NCBI RefSeq assembly: GCF_004345675.1
Contig: NZ_SLWU01000010.1
Span: forward strand, 25,297 to 89,296
Direction: 5' to 3'
DNA: 64,000 nt
DNA from: Caldanaerobacter subterraneus
GTDB lineage: Bacteria > Bacillota > Thermoanaerobacteria > Thermoanaerobacterales > Thermoanaerobacteraceae
Shown here: piece after piece, positions 35,506 through 44,014 of the stretch
Layout: each line of letters starts with the position of its first letter
Numbering within the stretch: the stretch's first letter is position 1
The notes under the pieces: generated by a model
Databases searched by the model: none
Told to the model about the DNA's origin: nothing
Seen by the model: the letters and a program-made list of their open reading frames with translations, nothing else
Made by a program: the position numbers and the translations under genes

Positions 35506-36898
35506 AATCGACAAAGCCATTATTTTCTGCCACTTCTTTAAACCAATAACCACTCTTTTTTATTGTACGCTTTTGCGTTTTTAAATCTACCGCTACGAGC
35601 CCATAACGGTTTTTATACGCATTAAGCCACGACCAATTGTCCATAAATGTCCATACATGATATCCTTTGACATTGCATCCCTCTTCAATTGCTTTATGAA
35701 CCCATTTTAAATGCTCTTTTATAAATTCAATCCTATAGTCGTCTTGAATAATACCATCTTTTATAAAGCGTTCTTCCCCTTCCACTCCCATTCCATTTTC
35801 TGAAATAAAACACTCTATGTTTCCATATTCATCTTTTATTCTTTTCAGAAGATCATATATCCCTTTTTCGTAGATTTCCCATCCTCTATAAGGATTCATT
35901 CTCCTACCTGGCATAATATACTCATCATAAAACCAATTGGGTGTAAATACACCATATGGATTTGGCATATTCTCTTTAGCTTTAACTCTAAGCGGCTGAT
36001 AATAATTTACTCCTAAATATTGTACAGTATTATCTTTTATTAATTCTAAATCTTCTTCCTTATATTCCGGCAAATGATTGTAAGCTTTTAAAACTTCTAC
36101 TAATTCTTTAGGATACTCCCCTTTAACGGAAGGGTCAAGAAAACTTCTATTATGAAACAAATCCGCAAGCTCCGCTGCTTTTAAATCTGCCGGATGATTA
36201 CTTCTTGGATAAACAGGACTCAAGTTTAAAACAATACCTATTTTAGCATCATTTATTTTTAGTTTTTTAAATTCCTCTATTGCCCTCGCACTTGCTAATA
36301 CTGTGCCATAACCGAATTGCACTGCTCTTTTAAAATCCACTATATCTGGATAATGGAAATTATATAAATACCCACCTAATACGGGAACTATCGGTTCATT
36401 AAATGTTATCCATCTTTTTACTCTATCACCAAACAACTCAAAACATGTCTTAGCATATTCAGCAAAATATTCTACTACTTTTCTATTCTCAAAACCTCCA
36501 ATATTTTGCATTTCTATAGGCATGTCAAAGTGAAAAAGGGTAGCAAAAGGTTCGATACCATTTTCCAAGAGCTCATTAATAACATTGTTGTAAAATTCTA
36601 CTGCTTTTTCGTTAACTTTACCTGTGCCACCAGGAATTAGACGAGACCATGAAATAGAAAATCTAAATGAATTGTGCCCCAACTCTTTCATAAGTTTTAT
36701 ATCTTCTTTATATCTATGATAAAAATCAGATGTTACTTGAGACCCTATTCCATTAAAAAAGCGATTAGGTTCTTTCTGATACCAATAATCCCATACATTC
36801 ATCCCTTTACCGTCTTCATCTGCAGCCCCTTCAATTTGCACTGCTGATGTTGCCGAACCCCACCAAAAACCTTCTGGAAATCTGTATTCTTTAGACAT
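35504..36898 (-). CDS. GH1 beta-glycosidase of the cellobiose PTS operon, probable 6-phospho-beta-glucosidase
   Basis: A 464-residue GH1 enzyme: FPEGFWWGSATSAVQIEGA start, acid/base Glu near residue 168 (TFNEPIVP), nucleophile Glu near 364 (CFISENGMG). In the aglycone/phosphate region it has MDNWSWLNAYKNRYG. The Ser replaces the Glu of true beta-glucosidases and occupies the phosphate-binding Ser position of 6-phospho enzymes, although the Lys is shifted by one. ATG 36898 has GAGGAG upstream; a long upstream extension is not credible. Being last in a PTS operon, it most likely cleaves an imported phosphodisaccharide. Confidence 0.88.
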   Translation of the reverse strand: MSKEYRFPEGFWWGSATSAVQIEGAADEDGKGMNVWDYWYQKEPNRFFNGIGSQVTSDFYHRYKEDIKLMKELGHNSFRFSISWSRLIPGGTGKVNEKAVEFYNNVINELLENGIEPFATLFHFDMPIEMQNIGGFENRKVVEYFAEYAKTCFELFGDRVKRWITFNEPIVPVLGGYLYNFHYPDIVDFKRAVQFGYGTVLASARAIEEFKKLKINDAKIGIVLNLSPVYPRSNHPADLKAAELADLFHNRSFLDPSVKGEYPKELVEVLKAYNHLPEYKEEDLELIKDNTVQYLGVNYYQPLRVKAKENMPNPYGVFTPNWFYDEYIMPGRRMNPYRGWEIYEKGIYDLLKRIKDEYGNIECFISENGMGVEGEERFIKDGIIQDDYRIEFIKEHLKWVHKAIEEGCNVKGYHVWTFMDNWSWLNAYKNRYGLVAVDLKTQKRTIKKSGYWFKEVAENNGFVD

Positions 36899-36971
36899 AG
36901 GAATTTCACTCCTCATGTTAAAGTGATTTTGAAACATAATTCTAGAAAACAAAGAGAGGTAATTTCTATTA

Positions 36972-38283
36972 TTACTTATATTGCGGTAAATATTCTTTAT
37001 TCTGTTCAATTATATCATCAAGTATCTTTTTAGCAATAGTGGCAGATGGCACTAAAGGATGTATTGTTAACGCTTGTAAAGCCGCATAATAATCCCCTCT
37101 TACCCCTGCTTCAATTGTAAGTTCTTCATATGCTTTAACAACTTGCATCAAACCCCTTATTTTTGGTGATACATGCCCAATAGTTATAGGATGAGCACCA
37201 TTTTTATCAACTACTGCATTTGTTTCTATTACCACATCATCCGGCAAATCTGCAATCGTCCCATTGTTTCTCACATTAACCACATGTATATCTTTCTTAT
37301 CATTATATATTGAACTTATCAAAGAACATGCAACATCAGAATAATGTGCTCCACCTCTTTTCTCAAGCTGTGGAGGCTTAACATCTAAATTAGGATCTTT
37401 ATAAAGATCAAACAATTCTTTTTCTAGTTTTTTAACAACTTCTCCTCTTGTTCCTACAGTAGCAGCTTCTTCTTTTTGTTCTTTTAACATTTGATCAGTT
37501 AAATAGTAATACCTATGATAAGGACAAGGGTACATTCCAAGAGATTTGATAAATTCGGGATCCCAAGGAAGTTCTGGTATGTTTTTCATACTTAACGATC
37601 TGGCTGATTCATACATCCCTATTAACTTCTCTGTTATATCTTCTCCATCTAGATAGACATTTGTTCCCCATACCAAATGATTAAGCCCAGTAAATCTAAT
37701 ATAGATTCGCTTTGGATCAACCCCCATAAGATTTGCAATTCCATAAACCATACCTATTGGCACATTGCATACGCCTATAGCTTTTATTTTAGTGTACTTT
37801 AATACTGTTTCAGTGATTACTCCAGAAGGATTTGTAAAATTGATAAGCCATGCATCTGGAGCGTATTTTTCAATATCTTTACATATATCCAATATAACCG
37901 GTATTGTCCTCTGCGCTTTTGCAAAACCACCTGGTCCAGTAGTTTCCTGCCTTATCACATCATATTTTAGCGGAATCTTCTCGTCTCTTATCCTAGCGTC
38001 TATTCCTCCTACTCTAACCTGGGTAATTACAAAATCAGCCCCTTCAATGGCTTCTTTTCTATCCAAAGTTAAATGAATGGTTATATTAACACCTGCTTTT
38101 TTTTACCATTCTTCTTGCCAAATTACCTACTATTTCAAGCTTTTCTTTTCCCTCTTCTATATCCATTAAGTAAATGTTTTTTACAGGCAACTCATTATAC
38201 CTTTTTATAAAACCTTCGATCAACTCAGGGGTATAACTAGACCCTCCTCCAATAACTGCAATTTTCAAACCCTTTTTCGACAA
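36972..38283 (-). pseudogene. celF: GH4 6-phospho-beta-glucosidase gene, split by a one-base frameshift
   Basis: Two frames make one GH4 enzyme of about 437 residues. Residues 1-65 (IAVIGGGSSYTPELIEGFIKRYNELPVKNIYLMDIEEGKEKLE) end at a TAA at 38086. The rest resumes in another frame (DRKEAIEGADFVITQVRVGGIDARIRDEKIPLKYDVIRQETTGPGG, then metal-site CNVPIGM and NHLVWG, and LTIHPLVPS). Removing one A from the A8 run at 38097-38104 restores VKKAGVNITIHLTLDRKEAIEG. Either a sequencing error, a real mutation, or polymerase slippage on A8 is possible. The TTG start at 38283 follows GGGGG. The family needs NAD and a divalent metal to cleave cellobiose 6-phosphate. Confidence 0.85.
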
Positions 38284-38610
38284 TTATAAAGTAGCCCCCT
38301 TTGTTTGATAAATAATTTTATAGAGTTCCACCATCTCAGCTATTAATTCCTTTGCAAGAATCGCATTCATAAGATGATCCTCTGCATGAACTAAAAGAAG
38401 TGTTACCTCTTGTTTTTCTCCCGCTGCTTCTTTGTGTATCATATCTGTTTGTACATGATGAGCCTCCAAAAGCTCTTCACCCGCTTTTTTTAGACATTCT
38501 TCTGCTTTCTCAAAATCTCCCTCTTTTGCATATTTTAAAGCTTCAAAAGCATTACTTCTTGCATTGCCTGCATGAGATATTATAGTGAATACAACTTGTT
38601 CTAAGTCCAT
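38284..38610 (-). CDS. celC: PTS lactose/cellobiose-family EIIA component
   Basis: A 108-residue helical EIIA. The phosphorylated His is His75 in LLLVHAEDHLMNA, and the N-terminal IISHAGNARSNAFEAL and middle LKKAGEELLEAHHVQT match the family. It is immediately followed by the GH4 gene, with no gap, and preceded by EIIB, forming an EIIC-EIIB-EIIA operon. ATG 38610 has GGAGG upstream. Confidence 0.95.
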   Translation of the reverse strand: MDLEQVVFTIISHAGNARSNAFEALKYAKEGDFEKAEECLKKAGEELLEAHHVQTDMIHKEAAGEKQEVTLLLVHAEDHLMNAILAKELIAEMVELYKIIYQTKGATL

Positions 38611-38628
38611 TTTGACGCCTCCTATTGT

Positions 38629-38940
38629 TCATTTATTCTTTAGTGCCTCTAGTGCTAAGTCCAAAGTCTTAGCTCCATCAATCATTCCATATACATGAGG
38701 AGGAATTACTCTGTAAACTTTGTTTTTTTCTTTTGTAAGCTCTGCCACGTATTTTTCTTTATATCTTATTTGTGGTCCTAAAAGAATCACATCATAATCA
38801 TCGATTACTTTCTCTAAATTATCTGCAGCTTCTGCATTAATATATAAATCCTTTATCCCTCTTTTTTCACCTTCTTTTTTCATTTTTTCTACTAGCAAAC
38901 TGGTAGACATGCCAGCTCCGCAGATTAACAAGATTTTCAT
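38629..38940 (-). CDS. celA: PTS lactose/cellobiose-family EIIB component
   Basis: A 103-residue EIIB with phosphocysteine Cys7 in LLICGAGMSTSLLVEKM and the later DVILLGPQIRYKEKYV motif. ATG 38940 has GGGAGG upstream. It takes phosphate from EIIA and transfers it to sugar bound by the EIIC permease. Confidence 0.95.
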   Translation of the reverse strand: MKILLICGAGMSTSLLVEKMKKEGEKRGIKDLYINAEAADNLEKVIDDYDVILLGPQIRYKEKYVAELTKEKNKVYRVIPPHVYGMIDGAKTLDLALEALKNK

Positions 38941-39047
38941 TCTTTATACCTCCCTACTTTATTTTTGTAGTATGGCATTTTTTAAAAGATTCTTTAATTT
39001 CAGGTGTATTTTGCAGGATCACATTCTCGATAGAAAAATTGAACATA

Positions 39048-39085
39048 TTGCGTACCCTGGAAATAAAACCCACCAGGATACGCAA
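39048..39085 (-). repeat. Long inverted repeat between the EIIC and EIIB genes
   Basis: TTGCGTACCCTGG and CCAGGATACGCAA pair over 13 positions with one mismatch around a 12-base loop. No continuous T run follows on the minus strand. It may be an mRNA-processing or stability hairpin that sets different EIIC and EIIB levels. The rest of the 204-base gap shows no gene. Confidence 0.7.
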
Positions 39086-39144
39086 GTCTATTTATATTTT
39101 TTTATTTTTTGTCCTATTAGAAAACATTCACTTGTCCGTACCAT

Positions 39145-40413
39145 TTACTCCTTCTCTAACATTGCCTGTTGCTCCTCTTCATATTTCTTGTTGTCCCATA
39201 ATTTCAGGAAGGAATAATATACTGCTCCTGCTACTGCAAAATTGATAATCTGCAAAACTATTGCCTTCCAATCTCCAGTTGTAAGAAAACCACTTATCAG
39301 TACAGGAGTAGTCCAAGGAATTAGAGCATAAGGTCTCCCTACAATATTTAATGCCATGGCAAAATAAGTAATAAGTGCAACTAGAATAGGAGCTATCATA
39401 AAAGGGACTATCATTATCGGGTTCATTACTATCGGCATTCCAAAAGTTATTGGTTCGTTTATGTTGAATAATCCTGGACCTATCGCAGCCCTTCCTACCG
39501 CTTTTAATTGCTTTGACCTAGTAGTAAAAAGTAACAACAAAGCCAATGCTAAGGTAGTACCTGTTCCTCCAATTTGTACAAAAATTTGGAAAAATTGTAA
39601 AGTGGCTATATGTGGTAATACAATTTCTCCAGCGGCTTTTGCTGCAGCATTTTGTTCCGCAAATGAAATCCATATTGGGGCCATTATTCCTTCTACTATC
39701 GCTTGGCCATGTATACCTACACTCCATAACAATTGTGCTACCAGTATTGCAAGTATTATAGCAGGTAAGGTAGAACCTAGATGCATAAGCGGAAGTGCAA
39801 TTACTTTATTTATAACTTCAGGTATGGAAAGATTAACACTTTTAACCAAGATAAAATTAATAACCCATACTACCGAAAGTATTACAAACCCCGGCACCAA
39901 AGCTGCAAATGATCTTGCAACAGAAGGTGGAACTCCTTCAGGCATACGAATAATTAAATTTTTCTCTACAAATTTTCTTTGCATTTCTACAGTAAATACT
40001 GCTATTAAAATAGCCACAAAAAGCCCCTGACTTCCTGTCCACTTCAAAAGAATATTCCCATCCTGTGATAACGGAATTGCTACCATAAAAGCAGATAAAC
40101 TAAGAATTCCTGCAGCTAAACTATCTAATTTATAAGTTCCAGCTAGAGAATAAGCTATTGTAAAAGATGCAACCATAGCAATTATTCCAAATGTTGCATT
40201 GACTATTTTTAATAAATCGTTCACATAGGGTTTAATTAAAGCTTCAAGAGCAGGTACAGGTGGAAAAGCTATAATCAAGAAAAACGAACCAATGAGAAGT
40301 AATGGCATTGTAGCAACTATTCCATCACGAATAGATTTTAAATGCCTTTGCTCAGCAAGTCTTCCTGCTACAGGCATAAAATACCTGTCAAGAAAATTAA
40401 TGAACGTATCCAT
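39145..40413 (-). CDS. celB: PTS lactose/cellobiose-family EIIC permease
   Basis: A 422-residue membrane protein with about ten helices. Family motifs are VAGRLAEQRHLKSIRDGIVATMPLLLIGSFFL at the N-terminus, GGTGTTLALALLLLF and PGLFNINEPITFGMPIVMNPIMIVPF with the active-site NEP segment. ATG 40413 has GGGGAG upstream. It is first in the operon, directly after a sigma-54 promoter. Likely substrates are cellobiose or another beta-diglucoside. Confidence 0.94.
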   Translation of the reverse strand: MDTFINFLDRYFMPVAGRLAEQRHLKSIRDGIVATMPLLLIGSFFLIIAFPPVPALEALIKPYVNDLLKIVNATFGIIAMVASFTIAYSLAGTYKLDSLAAGILSLSAFMVAIPLSQDGNILLKWTGSQGLFVAILIAVFTVEMQRKFVEKNLIIRMPEGVPPSVARSFAALVPGFVILSVVWVINFILVKSVNLSIPEVINKVIALPLMHLGSTLPAIILAILVAQLLWSVGIHGQAIVEGIMAPIWISFAEQNAAAKAAGEIVLPHIATLQFFQIFVQIGGTGTTLALALLLLFTTRSKQLKAVGRAAIGPGLFNINEPITFGMPIVMNPIMIVPFMIAPILVALITYFAMALNIVGRPYALIPWTTPVLISGFLTTGDWKAIVLQIINFAVAGAVYYSFLKLWDNKKYEEEQQAMLEKE

Positions 40414-40455
40414 TAGATCAACTCCCCTTCAAAATATTTTGCAACGTATATTTAC

Positions 40456-40470
40456 GCAAATTTTATGCCA
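40456..40470 (-). promoter_or_regulatory. Sigma-54 (-24/-12) promoter of the cellobiose PTS operon
   Basis: On the minus strand TTGGCATAAAATTTGCGT carries the -24 GG (TGGCA, 40466-40470) and the -12 GC (TTGC, with GCAA on plus at 40456-40459). Exactly ten bases lie between GG and GC, as sigma-54 requires. It lies 42 bases before the EIIC start, and the adjacent upstream gene encodes a sigma-54 activator. Confidence 0.9.
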
Positions 40471-40538
40471 ACTAGCTCTCGAATTTAAAATACAGCTTCT
40501 TTTCTGCCTCTTATTTTTATCTTTCTTGTTATGTTTTA

Positions 40539-40581
40539 ATGTGTATCCTATAAAAACGTCTTCAATACACATATGTGTATT
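40539..40581 (-). promoter_or_regulatory. Probable enhancer (UAS) sites for the LevR-type activator
   Basis: AATACACATATGTGTATT at 40564-40581 is an 18-base perfect palindrome overlapping the activator's stop codon, about 95-110 bases upstream of the -24 element. A half-site ATGTGTAT lies at 40539-40546, and AATACACATT recurs ahead of the activator gene at 43334-43343. Position and repetition fit enhancer and autoregulatory sites. Confidence 0.7.
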
Positions 40582-43285
40582 AAATTGAATAGATAATTTT
40601 CATTATATTTACACATTCTTCATCAGAAATACTAATATCACATCCTTCTTCTAAAATCTTGACTGTTTTTCTTATGGTTTCAAATTCTTTTGGATAATCT
40701 CTAATGTATTGTTGTGTATTTTTCACATGTGTCAACTCTTTGCCCTCAATAATGCGCTCAATTACACAGGCAATATGAAGAATCAAACCTATTGTAATAT
40801 CCTCATTCAGTTTTACACCTTTTGCTATTAAAGTAGAATAAAACTGTTTAAATGAAGAGATATACTTTTCAGCATCTATTCTCACATTTTCTCTTATGAC
40901 TTCTCTCATATTGTCAATCAAACCCACATTAGATACGGCTTCTATTGCGTTTTTCAATACAGATAACTTGTTTTTATCAAATACATCAGATGTAGAAATG
41001 TACAAAATGGACTCATCTTCTGGATTTATAGCGCTTACCACCGCCAAAACATTTTTCTCCTCTTTTATATTAAGAAGCTTCCTTTTAAATTCTTTTTTAC
41101 TTTCAATTTCCATCGGGATGATATCTATATCCTTCTCTTTTAAATTGAGCTCTTTTTCCAGTATTGATTTAAGTTTAACTGCCGTACCTTCCCCTGTTAT
41201 ACAAGCAGTTATGATTACATTTTTCTTGAGAGGATTTTCAAATTTAACACTTTCTCTATAAATCCGCCCTACATAGGGGCTTAAATTGACAACTGCATCA
41301 TATACTTCATCTAAAGATGAATTGAGCAAAGCTTTTCTTGCTGCTTCTAGTACCATAGGAGTAGAAACCATTTCAACAGTCTTTACTGGAATACCTGTTC
41401 TCTCGTATATCATATCGCCGAAAAATACTAGTGAACCCATATCAACAAGAAGCAATACCCCTTTGCCTTTATTAACCTTTTTAACGATATTTACCAAATT
41501 GTTCAATGCAATTTCTGGTTTTTGGTCAAGAGGCATATTATATCCAATTACATAATTTTCACCCAAAAGCCTGTTAGCTACCTCTGCAATAGAAGTAGCA
41601 GCTGCTTCTCCGTGCATAGCAACAATAATGCCTACTCTTTCATCTTTTTCTTCCGTTCCTTCTTCAAGACAAAGAAACATTGTAATAAAACCTACTTCAT
41701 CTTCAGGCACAACTATGTTGAATTCTCTTTGAATTTCTTCTTTTAATACTTTAGCTATTTCAAACTCCTTTGGATAAACCTTCTTTATATGTTCTAACTG
41801 ATGGTTTACAATATCTTTACCTTCTAGTATCCTTTCAATAGAACTTGCGACATGCATAGAAAGCCCGTACAAAGTTTTATCGCTAAATTCTTTTTGCAAT
41901 TTTTTGCTGGCATAGTTTAAGAAATCTTGTACTAAGCTAACTACCTTTTTGTCTACTACCTTGTATAGCTCCTCTAAGTTGCTTTTGTCTAAATTTAAAA
42001 GATACTTTTTTAAGTAGGTGTCAATATCAATACTCATGATAAGTTTGATATCCTCTTCACTTAAACCCTTTTGCTCGAGTATTTTTCTTTTTTCTTCTAA
42101 AGCTTCATAAAAATTGAAAATTTGAGTGTTTCTTTGAACGATCGGTATCATATCATCAACAGAAAACCTTATTATTTCTCCTGTAATAAATTTATCAATC
42201 TCTTCTCTTTTTTCCTTATACTTTAAAAGACCTTTTCTTACATATTCAGGCAAATCCTCCGTATGGACACATACATTTTCATCCCTTTTCATCATGTATC
42301 CCAGATACGCTTTAGCTATTGCAAGCTTTATGTCACTCTTTAACTGCCCTACATTATTGGGGCAATCATAAAGTAACAAGGCCTTTAAGGCGTTAGATGT
42401 AATCATTACATCTGTTTTAATAATAGCAGCTTCAGCTTTGAAGAAATTTTTAATAAGTTCAAACCTTTCTTCATACGTTCTCTCCGCCAAACTTGGAAGT
42501 TTAATTACCATTGGAATTCGCCTTATAAAAGTTTTAAGAAGAGCAGATTCGATATCTTCTGTGGTAGCACATATTATCAGAACATTTGCTTTATGCTCTA
42601 CATCAGATTCGCCAAGTCTTCTGTACAATCCTTTGTCAATAAGATAAAAAAGCATTTCCTGACCCTCTGGTGGCAATCTGTGAACTTCATCCAAAAATAA
42701 AATTCCACCATCAGCTTTCTCCACAAGGCCAACTTTATCACTATTTGCACCAGTATAAGCTCCCTTTTTTACTCCAAACAAATGAGCCATCAAAAGCTGA
42801 GGATTACTGGCATAATCTGCACAGTTAAAAGTCACAAAAGGGGCATTTTTCTTTATACGCCCAATTTCTTTCGCGAAGTTGTACATAACTTCTGCAAACA
42901 TAGACTTACCCGTTCCAGTTTCTCCAAGCAAAAGAGTATGGAGTCCATGAGGAGGATAAATTATAGCAGCCTTTGCTTGCTGTACGGCATTTTTAAGGCT
43001 TAAGTTAGCGCCTATTATTTCGCTAAAAGCATCTTTTGTCCTCAAAGGATTAACGTTAGAAGTAATGCTCAGCTCTTTAACTTTGTATAATACTGGTTTA
43101 CCTTCGATTTTTGTCAACTTCCCTTCCCTAACAAGGGTATTTAAATCACTTGAAGCATTGCTTCTTTGAATTTTTAAAGCTTGGGCTACTTCCATGGCAG
43201 AAACACCTATTACTTCTCCTCTTTCTTTAAATTGCCTTTCGCAAGCTTCTTGAACGTAATTATAAACTTTGTTAATTCTTTTCAT
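40580..43285 (-). CDS. LevR/CelR-type sigma-54-dependent activator with PTS regulation domains
   Basis: A 901-residue regulator. It has an N-terminal winged helix (VSAMEVAQALKIQRSNASSDLNTLVREGKL), then an AAA+ domain with Walker A LLGETGTGKS, the sigma-54-contact loop GAYTGA and Walker B GGILFLDEVHRLP. PRD1 (LYGLSMHVASSIERI), an EIIA-Man-like domain with MHGEAAATS, an EIIB-like domain and PRD2 (IGLILHIACVIERI) follow. ATG 43285 has GGGGGG upstream. It lies directly upstream of, and in line with, the cellobiose PTS operon and its sigma-54 promoter. Phosphorylation of its PRD histidines by the PTS should tune activation. Confidence 0.95.
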   Translation of the reverse strand: MKRINKVYNYVQEACERQFKERGEVIGVSAMEVAQALKIQRSNASSDLNTLVREGKLTKIEGKPVLYKVKELSITSNVNPLRTKDAFSEIIGANLSLKNAVQQAKAAIIYPPHGLHTLLLGETGTGKSMFAEVMYNFAKEIGRIKKNAPFVTFNCADYASNPQLLMAHLFGVKKGAYTGANSDKVGLVEKADGGILFLDEVHRLPPEGQEMLFYLIDKGLYRRLGESDVEHKANVLIICATTEDIESALLKTFIRRIPMVIKLPSLAERTYEERFELIKNFFKAEAAIIKTDVMITSNALKALLLYDCPNNVGQLKSDIKLAIAKAYLGYMMKRDENVCVHTEDLPEYVRKGLLKYKEKREEIDKFITGEIIRFSVDDMIPIVQRNTQIFNFYEALEEKRKILEQKGLSEEDIKLIMSIDIDTYLKKYLLNLDKSNLEELYKVVDKKVVSLVQDFLNYASKKLQKEFSDKTLYGLSMHVASSIERILEGKDIVNHQLEHIKKVYPKEFEIAKVLKEEIQREFNIVVPEDEVGFITMFLCLEEGTEEKDERVGIIVAMHGEAAATSIAEVANRLLGENYVIGYNMPLDQKPEIALNNLVNIVKKVNKGKGVLLLVDMGSLVFFGDMIYERTGIPVKTVEMVSTPMVLEAARKALLNSSLDEVYDAVVNLSPYVGRIYRESVKFENPLKKNVIITACITGEGTAVKLKSILEKELNLKEKDIDIIPMEIESKKEFKRKLLNIKEEKNVLAVVSAINPEDESILYISTSDVFDKNKLSVLKNAIEAVSNVGLIDNMREVIRENVRIDAEKYISSFKQFYSTLIAKGVKLNEDITIGLILHIACVIERIIEGKELTHVKNTQQYIRDYPKEFETIRKTVKILEEGCDISISDEECVNIMKIIYSI

Positions 43286-43368
43286 AAACGTCCCCCCTCT
43301 CTTCTCTTTCATTTTATCATAAAACACAAAAATAATACACATTAAAACTCTTATTCTAACAAAAATTC

Positions 43369-43388
43369 AAGGGCAAAATTTTGCCCTT
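43369..43388 (-). terminator. Terminator of the phosphate transport genes
   Basis: AAGGGCAAAATTTTGCCCTT is a 20-base palindrome ending at the DUF47 stop. On the minus strand GAATTTTTG follows. Confidence 0.75.
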
Positions 43389-44008
43389 TATATCATCTTC
43401 ACATAAATGTGACCAAGTATATCTCCTGCTAAATCTATTCTGTCAGCACAATTGCTCAGGTGCCTAAAGATTTCTCGCATCTTTAAGATGTATTTTATAT
43501 CCTCCTCCTCAAAAAGCTTTGCCAAATTCTTTCTGTAAAGATTTTCTACTCTGTTCTCGTATTTTTTGGCTTGCAGCGCTTGCCTCATTCCTTTTTTTCT
43601 ATCTTTGTTTAAATTGCATACAGATTCATGTATAAGCTCAGTGCTAATGCGTATAACTCCTACAATCTCTCTCAGCTCCGGCGTAGGCTCAAGCCCATAT
43701 ATTTCCATCTCTTCCACTGCAGTATCCGAATAATCCAGTATATCATCAATAGCCTTAGAAAGGTTAAAAATATCTTCCCTGTCAAAAGGAGTTATAAAAG
43801 TCCTGTCGAGTTCTTTTACGAGTTCTTCTCTTTTCCTATCTCCAAGTTTTTCAAGCCTTGTCACCTCATGGCCGTCTTCTTCACTGCCTGTGAACATATA
43901 CCTTTCTAAAGCTGTTACTCCTTGTAGTGTAAGTTTTGACTGCTCCTGCAGCAGTTTGTAAAAATCAACGCTTTCAGTAAAAAGCCATTTAAATACATTC
44001 ACCTTCAT
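43388..44008 (-). CDS. DUF47 family (PhoU-like) protein, partner of the Pit transporter
   Basis: A 206-residue all-helical protein. DUF47 features are FKWLFTESVDFYKLL, EDGHEVTRLEKLGDRKREELVKELDRTFITPFDREDIFNLSKAIDDILDYSD and the C-terminal RDILKMREIFRHLSNCADRIDLAGD-like helix. It follows the Pit gene by a few bases, as in many genomes, and is thought to regulate that transporter. The start is uncertain: ATG 44008 overlaps the ribosome site, while GTG 44002 has GAGG eight bases upstream. Confidence 0.92.
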   Translation of the reverse strand: MKVNVFKWLFTESVDFYKLLQEQSKLTLQGVTALERYMFTGSEEDGHEVTRLEKLGDRKREELVKELDRTFITPFDREDIFNLSKAIDDILDYSDTAVEEMEIYGLEPTPELREIVGVIRISTELIHESVCNLNKDRKKGMRQALQAKKYENRVENLYRKNLAKLFEEEDIKYILKMREIFRHLSNCADRIDLAGDILGHIYVKMI

Positions 44009-44014
44009 CACCTC

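Noticed and set aside
39461..40030. A 189-codon plus-strand frame opposite the EIIC gene
   Set aside because: It is a shadow of the membrane-protein codons. The minus-strand EIIC is complete and conserved.
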